From Croceimicrobium sp965658965 (GTDB lineage: Bacteria; Bacteroidota; Bacteroidia; Flavobacteriales; Schleiferiaceae), in contig CBFHVV010000001.1 of the NCBI GenBank assembly GCA_965658965.1, positions 22,139 to 86,138 of the forward strand: a stretch of DNA of 64,000 bases, read 5' to 3'. Under the pieces are notes generated by a model. It saw only the letters and a list, made by a program, of their open reading frames with translations, was not told the DNA's origin and did not search any database. Below are positions 26,404-33,836 of this stretch, piece by piece; position 1 is the stretch's first letter; each line of letters begins with the position of its first letter. The position numbers and the translations under genes are program-made.

Positions 26404-27954
26404 ATGTCTAACATGCAAGATAAAATGGAGCTTTTAGAAGCTAAATTGGCTGAAGCTCAAAAAGGTGGTGGAGAGAAGCGTATCGCCGCGCAGCACGCCA
26501 AAGGCAAGTTAACAGCCCGCGAACGCGTACATTTTTTATTAGACGAAGGAAGTTTTGAGGAAACCGGTATGATGGTAATGCATCGATCGGTAGATTTTGG
26601 TTTAGATAAACAAAAGATTTTAGGAGACGGTGTGGTTACTGGTTTTGGAACCATTGAGGGCCGCTTAGTATATGTTTTTGCACAAGATTTTACCGTATTA
26701 GGTGGCTCCTTGGCCGAAGCGCATGCTGAGAAAATCTGTCAAGTAATGGACCTTGCGATGAAGAACGGCGCTCCAGTTATTGGTTTAAATGATTCGGGTG
26801 GTGCTCGTATTCAAGAAGGGGTAGTTTCTTTAGGCGGCTACGCCGATATATTTTATCGAAACACCAGAGCGAGTGGGGTTATTCCTCAGTTTTCTGCAAT
26901 AATGGGGCCTTGCGCGGGAGGAGCAGTTTATTCGCCCGCCCTAACCGATTTCATCGGGATGGTAGAAGGTACTAGCTATATGTTTGTAACCGGCCCTAAT
27001 GTGGTAAAGACGGTTACCCACGAAGAGGTTACCGCAGAAGAACTAGGCGGTGCTTCTGCCCACAGTGCTAAGTCTGGGGTAACGCATTTCACCTACGCCA
27101 ACGAGCTTGCTTGTATCAATGGTTTCCGTCAGCTTTTAAGCTATGTGCCCCAAAATTGCGAAGAAGATGCGCCATCTATTCCTTACGAGGCGGGCGACGA
27201 AAGCCGCGAGGAGCTAAACAATATCATTCCCGATAATCCTAACCAACCTTACGATATTCGAGAAGTAATTGATGGCACGGTTGATAAAGAAAGCTTTTTA
27301 GAAGTTCATAAAGATTTTGCTCAAAATATTGTAGTCGGTTTTGCTCGTTTAGCGGGTAAGAGTATCGGTATCGTCGCCAATCAACCCGCTTATTTAGCAG
27401 GGGTGCTTGATATTGACTCTTCTGCGAAAGCAGCGCGCTTTGTACGCTTCTGCGACAGCTTTAATATTCCATTATTGGTCTTTGAAGATGTGCCTGGATT
27501 CTTACCCGGTACCGACCAAGAATGGAACGCCATTATTACCAATGGAGCGAAATTACTTTATGCCTTTAGTGAAGCTACAGTGCCACGTATTACAGTTATT
27601 ACCCGCAAAGCCTACGGCGGTGCTTATGATGTGATGAACTCTAAACATATTGGTGCTGATATGAACTACGCTTGGCCTTCTGCAGAAATTGCAGTTATGG
27701 GAGCAAAAGGAGCCGCAGAAATCATCTTCCGTAAGGAAATTAAAGCAGCAGCCGACCCCACAGCGAAATTGGCCGAGAAGGAGGCCGAGTACGCCGAAAT
27801 TTTTGCCAATCCTTATCGTGCAGCCGCCCGTGGTTATGTAGATCAAGTGATTCGCCCCGATGAAACCCGTCAGAAATTAATAAAGGCTTTTAAAATGTTG
27901 GAGAATAAAGTAGACAGCATGCCGAAGAAGAAGCACGGAAATATTCCTTTATAG
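26404..27954 (+). CDS. Acyl-CoA carboxylase carboxyltransferase subunit (propionyl-CoA carboxylase beta type)
   Basis: 516 residues. I chose the ATG at 26404 (SNMQDKMELLEAK follows), not the GTG 33 nt before it. Both carboxyltransferase halves are present: the N-terminal half with the acyl-CoA-binding region NDSGGARIQEGVVSLGGY and GPCAGGAVYSPALTDF, and the C-terminal half with FEDVPGFLPGTDQE and RKAYGGAYDVMNSKHIGAD (split). This is the pattern of PccB/MmdA-type subunits that carboxylate propionyl-CoA or run methylmalonyl-CoA decarboxylation. No biotin-carboxylase or biotin-carrier gene is adjacent, so partners must be elsewhere. Confidence 0.9.
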   Translation: MSNMQDKMELLEAKLAEAQKGGGEKRIAAQHAKGKLTARERVHFLLDEGSFEETGMMVMHRSVDFGLDKQKILGDGVVTGFGTIEGRLVYVFAQDFTVLGGSLAEAHAEKICQVMDLAMKNGAPVIGLNDSGGARIQEGVVSLGGYADIFYRNTRASGVIPQFSAIMGPCAGGAVYSPALTDFIGMVEGTSYMFVTGPNVVKTVTHEEVTAEELGGASAHSAKSGVTHFTYANELACINGFRQLLSYVPQNCEEDAPSIPYEAGDESREELNNIIPDNPNQPYDIREVIDGTVDKESFLEVHKDFAQNIVVGFARLAGKSIGIVANQPAYLAGVLDIDSSAKAARFVRFCDSFNIPLLVFEDVPGFLPGTDQEWNAIITNGAKLLYAFSEATVPRITVITRKAYGGAYDVMNSKHIGADMNYAWPSAEIAVMGAKGAAEIIFRKEIKAAADPTAKLAEKEAEYAEIFANPYRAAARGYVDQVIRPDETRQKLIKAFKMLENKVDSMPKKKHGNIPL

Positions 27955-27992
27955 TCACGGCAATTTTTTTCCTTTGTGCTAAGTAAAGCAAG

Positions 27993-30086
27993 ATGGGGAA
28001 ATTAATAGCATATATAATTTTATTCATGTGGGGGACTGTTCTATTAGGACAGTCCCCTTCTGTATTTATTAAAGACTTGCAGTTGGCCATAGATACCAAT
28101 GAGTATCGCTGGCCTCAAGATCAGAAGCGCTTTAAGAAACAAAACTTCTTAATGTTTAAGTATGAGGATGCCTTTGCTTTTGCCCTAGTTTCTTATCAAT
28201 CTATTCCGGGCAAAAAAGGCTTTCGCCTGATGGGTAGTAGCGATTACAGCGTGGTAGATAGCCTCATTAGCGATAGCGGCTCGCAGTATAAAATCCGCTT
28301 TCGAGATTTAAACAATAGTGATTTCCTCCATCTTAAATTTACCAGCAGAAATGGCAGCCAACAATTTCAGGTGCCCCTCCTAGCAATTCACCCTACTTAT
28401 GTTGCCTTTTACCCTAAAGACGATATTCTCTTTATTGGGGAAGAAAAAGTTTTTGAGATTATCACCAATAATCCTGATAACCTAGTTTTAGAACAGCGTT
28501 GGCAAGAAAGTGAAGGAATTAAATATCGCTTTTCGCGAGAAGGTAATAGAGTCTTGCTACACCTTTCTGCAACCAAGGCAGGGAAACAGAATTTAGCTTT
28601 TAAGATGGCAACTAATAAGCCGGTAGTAGTTCATAGTAGAATGGTTTTTGCCTTGCCCACAATCGAACATGAGTTCACCGTAAAAACCAGCCGCTTGGCT
28701 TTTTTAGACGTAAAACAGGAAAATCTTATTTTAGAGATTGGTCAAACTAAGGCCTATGAAATACAATTAGAGGATCATCCTTTTTTGGCGATGGGAAAAA
28801 CATATCGCATTGAGAACCAAGAGGAGAAAGGGGGTCCTTTGATTGCGGAACTTTTTACTAAAACCAAGCTCAATAATAATAAGGTTCTCTGCTTATTGCG
28901 CTTATATGCCTATCACCGGAAGTCGGAAGGCTACCTCTTTATTAAGGATGGAGATAAAGCTCGCTTTATTACTAATTTCAATAGTAATCCTAAAACAGAA
29001 ATAAGCCGCATCTCGCTGCAGCGTGAAGGAAAAGACTGGCAAGAGAGCTCGGTAGTTTATCCTGGAGAAAGCCTGACCCTCAAGTTGGAGGGCAAGTCTT
29101 TACATTTAGGTGACATTACATTTTATGGAGCCGCTCTCTTAGAGGGTGATACCTTGGTGAGAAATGCAAATGAAGCTTATTTCCGCTTGCAGATACCTAT
29201 GAATTTAGAAACTCGCAGTATTGAAATCTTTCAGAATGGTACTAGCTTGGGAAAGGCCTTGCAGCTTAAAGACTACCAAAAGGCCCGCCCATTCGACTTT
29301 ATAGACCTGCGCTTAGGTTTACAACGATATCAACTAAATGAATTGGCAAAACCTATTTTTTATGATAAGAGTTTGGCGGATGTCTTGCTTACTTTCGATT
29401 CTAAGAAGATAGACGTAGTAGATGGGCTTCATGGCAAACAGTATTTGAAGCTAAAGATTAAGATTAGTACTAAAAATGGTGCCTTAATTGAATTGGCGGA
29501 GGTTGAAAACATTGTTATTTGCCCCGCTTCAAACTCACCACGTTTTAAGTTTTACAACGAGCAAGATTGTCGTTATGAAGATTTAAATCTGAACGATATC
29601 ATCAATAGTAAAACCTACGATTTGCCAGAATGGGCAACCATTGATTTGGAGTTTAGCCATTATAAGAACAAGCACGGTGGCGAGGGTTTTACTAAAAAAG
29701 TGCGTATTTACTTAGAGCGCAAGATCAACTATAATATTGATGTTTCATTTCCCGCTGGATTACTGATTCTTAAAGCAGGTGAAAATGACTTTTCAAATTT
29801 TGGGGGAATAAGCTTCGCTATGATGGCTCAGATGAGCTTTTACCACCCGCGGAAAGTAGCCAAACTACAACCCTTTAAGCTTGGGGCAGGCTTTATCGCT
29901 TTAGATGCTTTTAACTTTTCTGAAAATAGTGGTAACCGTGATGTGGGTTTGGTATTCTTGGGTTCTCTCTATCCTACTTCTAGCGAAAACCGTCTTAGCT
30001 TCCCCATTTACGTGGGTTATGGCTATCTGCTTAAGCAACAAAAAGGCTTTTTTCTAATCGGTCCCGGTATTCGTGTTCGGCTTTAA
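27993..30086 (+). CDS. Large exported protein of unknown function, beta-barrel-like C-terminus
   Basis: 697 residues. A signal peptide (MGKLIAYIILFMWGTVLLGQ) is followed by ~550 residues of alternating beta-strand type sequence and a C-terminal ~130 residues that look like short outer-membrane strands (INYNIDVSFPAGLLIL, GISFAMMAQMSF, FPIYVGYGYLLKQQKGFFLI, ending IRVRL). There is no T9SS sorting domain and no lipobox. I do not recognise the family. It stands 38 nt after the carboxylase gene and could share its transcript. An outer-membrane or surface location is inferred. Confidence 0.65.
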   Translation: MGKLIAYIILFMWGTVLLGQSPSVFIKDLQLAIDTNEYRWPQDQKRFKKQNFLMFKYEDAFAFALVSYQSIPGKKGFRLMGSSDYSVVDSLISDSGSQYKIRFRDLNNSDFLHLKFTSRNGSQQFQVPLLAIHPTYVAFYPKDDILFIGEEKVFEIITNNPDNLVLEQRWQESEGIKYRFSREGNRVLLHLSATKAGKQNLAFKMATNKPVVVHSRMVFALPTIEHEFTVKTSRLAFLDVKQENLILEIGQTKAYEIQLEDHPFLAMGKTYRIENQEEKGGPLIAELFTKTKLNNNKVLCLLRLYAYHRKSEGYLFIKDGDKARFITNFNSNPKTEISRISLQREGKDWQESSVVYPGESLTLKLEGKSLHLGDITFYGAALLEGDTLVRNANEAYFRLQIPMNLETRSIEIFQNGTSLGKALQLKDYQKARPFDFIDLRLGLQRYQLNELAKPIFYDKSLADVLLTFDSKKIDVVDGLHGKQYLKLKIKISTKNGALIELAEVENIVICPASNSPRFKFYNEQDCRYEDLNLNDIINSKTYDLPEWATIDLEFSHYKNKHGGEGFTKKVRIYLERKINYNIDVSFPAGLLILKAGENDFSNFGGISFAMMAQMSFYHPRKVAKLQPFKLGAGFIALDAFNFSENSGNRDVGLVFLGSLYPTSSENRLSFPIYVGYGYLLKQQKGFFLIGPGIRVRL

Positions 30087-30362
30087 AAGAATCATTAAAT
30101 CGGCCATTGTTAAAAACTTCCCTAAACTAAGGGTATGTTAAGTTAAAATTATCTTTCTCACCTAAAACAATTTTACGTTATTGCCGTTCTTAAAGTGTCA
30201 TTAGTACATTTTTAACGGGAGGGGGAGATTTTAAATCTCAAATAGTTATTTATTTTTTGTCTGAGTTTTCTGAGGAATAACTCTATTTAACGATAGTAAA
30301 CAGCTATATATCCAGCCTTAAAGTACGGAGACGCAGTATTAATTTTTAAAATCTGGGGGGAT

Positions 30363-30974
30363 ATGAAAAGAATTATAGAGACCGCTATTTTGGTATTGGC
30401 TATTGTGGCTTCCTTTTCGGCATTTAAGCCAAATGAAGTTTTATCATTAGGAAAAAAGGCACCAATGGAGGATTTGCCGATGGCAGATTTAAAAGGTGAT
30501 GAGCAAACCTTGAATTCGCTTAAAAAAGAAAAAGGCCTGCTTGTTATTTTCAGTTGCAACACATGTCCTTTTGTGCTAGCTTGGGAAGATCAATACCCTG
30601 AATTAGGCGAGATTACTGCAGAGTCAAACATCGGAATGGTTTTGGTTAACAGTAATGAAAAGAAACGCCAAGGCGACGATAGCATGGAGGAAATGAAGCA
30701 ACATGCTGCGGAAATGAATTATAATGTGCCTTATGTTATAGACTCGAATAGTAAGCTGGCAGACGCATTTGGAGCGAAAACTACTCCACATGTTTTCTTA
30801 TTCGATGAAAATATGAAACTGGTTTACCGAGGTAGTATCAACGATAAGTACGAGAACAAATCGAAGAAAGCTTCTAAGCACTATTTGAAAGAAGCCCTTA
30901 AGCAACTAGCGCAAGGCCAAAAAATAACAAATGAAGATACACGCGAAATAGGCTGCTCCATCAAAAGAGTTTAA
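30363..30974 (+). CDS. Thioredoxin-fold redoxin protein (exported)
   Basis: 203 residues. An N-terminal hydrophobic segment (to ~22) suggests export or an anchor. The thioredoxin-like active site is CNTC with Cys65 and Cys68 in IFSCNTCPFVLAWED, followed by the cis-Pro loop KTTPHVFLFDE at ~138-148. A third Cys in EIGCSIKR near the C-terminus is a conserved trait of this redoxin/AhpC-TSA family. Probably a periplasmic thiol oxidoreductase. A terminator follows; the 276 nt before the gene contain no other frame. Confidence 0.82.
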   Translation: MKRIIETAILVLAIVASFSAFKPNEVLSLGKKAPMEDLPMADLKGDEQTLNSLKKEKGLLVIFSCNTCPFVLAWEDQYPELGEITAESNIGMVLVNSNEKKRQGDDSMEEMKQHAAEMNYNVPYVIDSNSKLADAFGAKTTPHVFLFDENMKLVYRGSINDKYENKSKKASKHYLKEALKQLAQGQKITNEDTREIGCSIKRV

Positions 30975-30991
30975 TCCTAAAATAATCTCTC

Positions 30992-31036
30992 AAAAAAAAA
31001 GCGACTTGATTTAATAGTAATCAGGTCGCTTTTTTT
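30992..31036. terminator. Rho-independent terminator, probably bidirectional
   Basis: A run of nine A, stem GCGACTTGATT / AATCAGGTCGC (one G-U), then seven T. It serves the redoxin gene on the plus strand. Confidence 0.88.
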
Positions 31037-31150
31037 AGGCCCTCTCGCCAAAGAAGGCTATTTAGAGATTTTGGTCGTGATTTCCTTTTTTGGAGCCACA
31101 AGCTGCACTAAAATGATTTTGAGTCCGTTAAGGATTTAAATCAAAGCTTC

Positions 31151-32617
31151 ATGCGAAATATAATTTATCTACTCTTTTTGGTGCTCTACAGTATTTTGTT
31201 TTGGCAAGAAGCCCTAGGAGTAAATTTGGTTCTCTTTACTTTTATTATTTTCAGCTATTTGCGTTTAAGCAAGAAGATTGCCCTGCGAAAATCCGAACTA
31301 GTTGTCCTACTGGCTCTCCTTGCATCTAGTGTAGGGCTAACACTATACAATTCTACCTTAAGTATAGTGATGTTTTTCTGCGCTAGTATTTCCTATGCTG
31401 CCTATCTAAATGCAGGTGTTTTTAGTACCATTGAGGCATTTTTAAATTCCTTTATCTCTTTCTTCTCTTTGCGCACTCCGCTTTTGCCAGATGCGAATTT
31501 GAAACAATCTAAACCGAAACAAGCACTTCTTTACTTGCGTATTGCCTTTTTGCCACTACTCATCTTTATTATATTTTTCCTCTTGTTTAAAGAGGGTAAT
31601 CAAATTTTTGGTCAGTGGTCAGAAAAGGCCTTTGGTAGCTTTTTTCGTTACCTAGATTACTTAGATTTCACCTATTTCTTTTTTGTTTTGCTAGGCCTTT
31701 TAATAATTAGATGGCTCTTTAAAGAGGATCGTAGGTTTTTAATAAAGCTAGATCGCTCCAACTTTCTTTCGCGAAAAAGAAAGTCGACCTTTTCTTTCAA
31801 AAACTTAGCACTTAAAAGAGAATACATTAGCGCACTCTTGCTTTTCGGAATGCTTAACGCGCTCTTGCTTATTATAAACTTTATAGATATCAAGTGGGTT
31901 TGGTTTCAGTTTTACCTTCCAGAGAGTTTTAGTTTAAAAGACTTTGTGCACGAAGGGGTAGGTTATTTAATTTTTAGCCTAATCCTTTCAGCGGGACTGG
32001 TTTTATATTACTTCCGCGGAAGCCTTAACTTTTACCCTAAAAGTGGCGCATTAAAATTTTTAGCCCAATTATGGCTGGTGCAAAATGCCATATTAGCCTT
32101 GTCGGTAGCCCGAAGGACTTTTTATTATATCGGTTTTCACGGCTTAGCCGATCGCCGCATAGCACTCTTGGCTTTTATTGGAATTATTTTGGTGTGTTTG
32201 GGGCTTTTGGTTTACAAATTGGCCACGAAAAGGAATAACGATTATCTGTTAAAGCAGAGTTCGGCTTTTATCTTAATCTTTCTATGCAGTTTAAGTCTAA
32301 TCAATTGGGATCAAAGAGTAGCTACCTTCAACCTAAACCACGGACAGGCTAATGAAATAGACATAGACAACTATCTAAATTTGTCGCCTCGAGTTTATCC
32401 CTATCTCTATGAAAATATGGATCGCATTGCTTTTCAAATAAAGCGCCATCAGAATAATGAGGTACGCTGGGTTAGTGTGGAAAGCATAGAGGAATTTAAA
32501 AATCGCTTAAACTTAAAGAAAGAAGCTTTTTTAGTAAGGCAAAGTAGGCGCACTTGGCGAAGCTGGAACTACGCTGATAGTCGTGCTGTACAAAAGCTAA
32601 AGGCGATAGAATCTTGA
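31151..32617 (+). CDS. DUF4153/DUF4173-type polytopic membrane protein
   Basis: 488 residues with about 10-12 hydrophobic helices spread from residue 1 to ~395, then a soluble C-terminal ~90 residues containing NLNHGQANEIDIDNYLNLSP and a WRSWNYADSRAVQ end. The region LVQNAILALSVARRTFYYI followed by GLADRRIALL matches what I remember of the DUF4153/DUF4173 family of uncharacterised membrane proteins. No partner gene is obvious: purQ starts 53 nt later with its own promoter element. Confidence 0.7.
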   Translation: MRNIIYLLFLVLYSILFWQEALGVNLVLFTFIIFSYLRLSKKIALRKSELVVLLALLASSVGLTLYNSTLSIVMFFCASISYAAYLNAGVFSTIEAFLNSFISFFSLRTPLLPDANLKQSKPKQALLYLRIAFLPLLIFIIFFLLFKEGNQIFGQWSEKAFGSFFRYLDYLDFTYFFFVLLGLLIIRWLFKEDRRFLIKLDRSNFLSRKRKSTFSFKNLALKREYISALLLFGMLNALLLIINFIDIKWVWFQFYLPESFSLKDFVHEGVGYLIFSLILSAGLVLYYFRGSLNFYPKSGALKFLAQLWLVQNAILALSVARRTFYYIGFHGLADRRIALLAFIGIILVCLGLLVYKLATKRNNDYLLKQSSAFILIFLCSLSLINWDQRVATFNLNHGQANEIDIDNYLNLSPRVYPYLYENMDRIAFQIKRHQNNEVRWVSVESIEEFKNRLNLKKEAFLVRQSRRTWRSWNYADSRAVQKLKAIES

Positions 32618-32648
32618 GCTGGAGTTAAAGATATCATAAGGGATGTAC

Positions 32649-32656
32649 TACCTTTG
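32649..32656 (+). promoter_or_regulatory. Predicted -7 element of purQ
   Basis: TACCTTTG matches TAnnTTTG exactly, 14 nt before the purQ ATG; the leader would be very short. Confidence 0.5.
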
Positions 32657-32670
32657 CAAAAATTCTAGCA

Positions 32671-33375
32671 ATGAAAATAGGTGTAGTTATCTTTCCGGGT
32701 AGTAATTGTGATCACGATATGATCTATACGCTTAAAAGCTTTGGTCATGATGTGGTGGAGCTTTGGCATAAAGACACAGACTTACAAGGTGTGGAAATGG
32801 TAGCTATTCCCGGTGGTTTTTCGTACGGTGATTATTTACGCTCTGGTGCTATTGCTAGATTTTCTCCTATTATGGATTCGGTAATAGACTTTGCCAATAA
32901 GGGCGGATATGTTTTAGGTGTTTGTAACGGTTTTCAGGTTTTATGCGAAAGTGGCCTATTACCAGGAACCTTGCTTCATAACACCAGTCACAGCTTTGTC
33001 TGTAAAAATGTGCACCTCGTAGCAGCTAGTAAAAGTGCTGCCATTAGCACAGACTTAGATACCCATAGGACTTATAAAATACCTGTAGCCCATGGCGAAG
33101 GTCGTTTTTATGCTTCGGATGAGGTGCTTGCACAATTGGAATCAGATGATCAAGTACTTTTCCGTTATGCTTCTGCAGATGGGCAGGTAGACGAAGCGTC
33201 GAATTTTAATGGTGCCTCGGGAAATATTGCTGGGGTATGTAATGCAGGTAAAAACGTTTTTGGAATGATGCCGCATCCAGAAAGAGCTGCCGATGCTAAT
33301 CTAGGTAATGAGGATGGTCGTTTGCTTTTTGAAAGCCTTTTCAAGAACCTTAAAACCAGCATGGCGGAGGCTTAG
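32671..33375 (+). CDS. purQ: Phosphoribosylformylglycinamidine synthase subunit PurQ
   Basis: 234 residues, the size of stand-alone PurQ. It is a class I glutamine amidotransferase that supplies ammonia to PurL for the fourth step of purine synthesis (FGAR to FGAM). N-terminal IGVVIFPGSNCDHD, AIPGGFSYGDYLRSG, the nucleophile Cys85 in LGVCNGFQVL, and the His-Glu pair in MMPHPERAAD near 206-213 are all present. Neither purL nor purS is adjacent. It converges with the GNAT gene with a 4-nt overlap. Confidence 0.92.
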   Translation: MKIGVVIFPGSNCDHDMIYTLKSFGHDVVELWHKDTDLQGVEMVAIPGGFSYGDYLRSGAIARFSPIMDSVIDFANKGGYVLGVCNGFQVLCESGLLPGTLLHNTSHSFVCKNVHLVAASKSAAISTDLDTHRTYKIPVAHGEGRFYASDEVLAQLESDDQVLFRYASADGQVDEASNFNGASGNIAGVCNAGKNVFGMMPHPERAADANLGNEDGRLLFESLFKNLKTSMAEA

Positions 33376-33833
33376 ATTTCTCGCGCTACTCTAAAGTTTA
33401 TTAGGGTTTCTTGCCCAAGCTTATTTTCATTCTCGTGAAGAAGCTTAAAGCCTCGTGCTAAAAAAAAGGGCTTTGCCATAAAGCTTACATCACTGTATAA
33501 TTTACTAGCGCCGCGCCTTTTCGCTTCCGCTAAGATGCGCAGATATAATTGCTGAGCGTATCCTTTTCCTTGTTGGGATTTAGCCACATAAAGGAAGTCA
33601 AAATAATCTTGATCTTTTAAGGAAGCAAAAGCAACAATCTGCTTTTCCACGGCAATTAAAAGAGTAAACTGCTCCTCAATCAAACTTTTCCAGCGGGGAG
33701 GATTATCTGCTCTATTACTCCATTCTAGCAACTGCGCATTGCTGTAATGCCCAGGCCCACTTTCTAAAATAGAATCTCGGAAGAGCTCTTGCAGCTTTCC
33801 GAGATCCTTAGTTTTTGCTCTGCGAATTTCCAC
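33372..33833 (-). CDS. GNAT family N-acetyltransferase
   Basis: 153 residues. The acetyl-CoA pyrophosphate-binding motif is seen in VAKSQQGKGYAQQLYLRI (~85-102; Q-x-x-G-x-G/A pattern), after the strand FDFLYV, and FFLARGFKLLHENEN follows near the end. Substrate not predictable. It begins 3 nt after the stop of the large BNR-repeat gene on the same strand, so they may be co-transcribed, although the functions look unrelated. Confidence 0.82.
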   Translation of the reverse strand: MEIRRAKTKDLGKLQELFRDSILESGPGHYSNAQLLEWSNRADNPPRWKSLIEEQFTLLIAVEKQIVAFASLKDQDYFDFLYVAKSQQGKGYAQQLYLRILAEAKRRGASKLYSDVSFMAKPFFLARGFKLLHENENKLGQETLINFRVAREI

Positions 33834-33836
33834 CCT

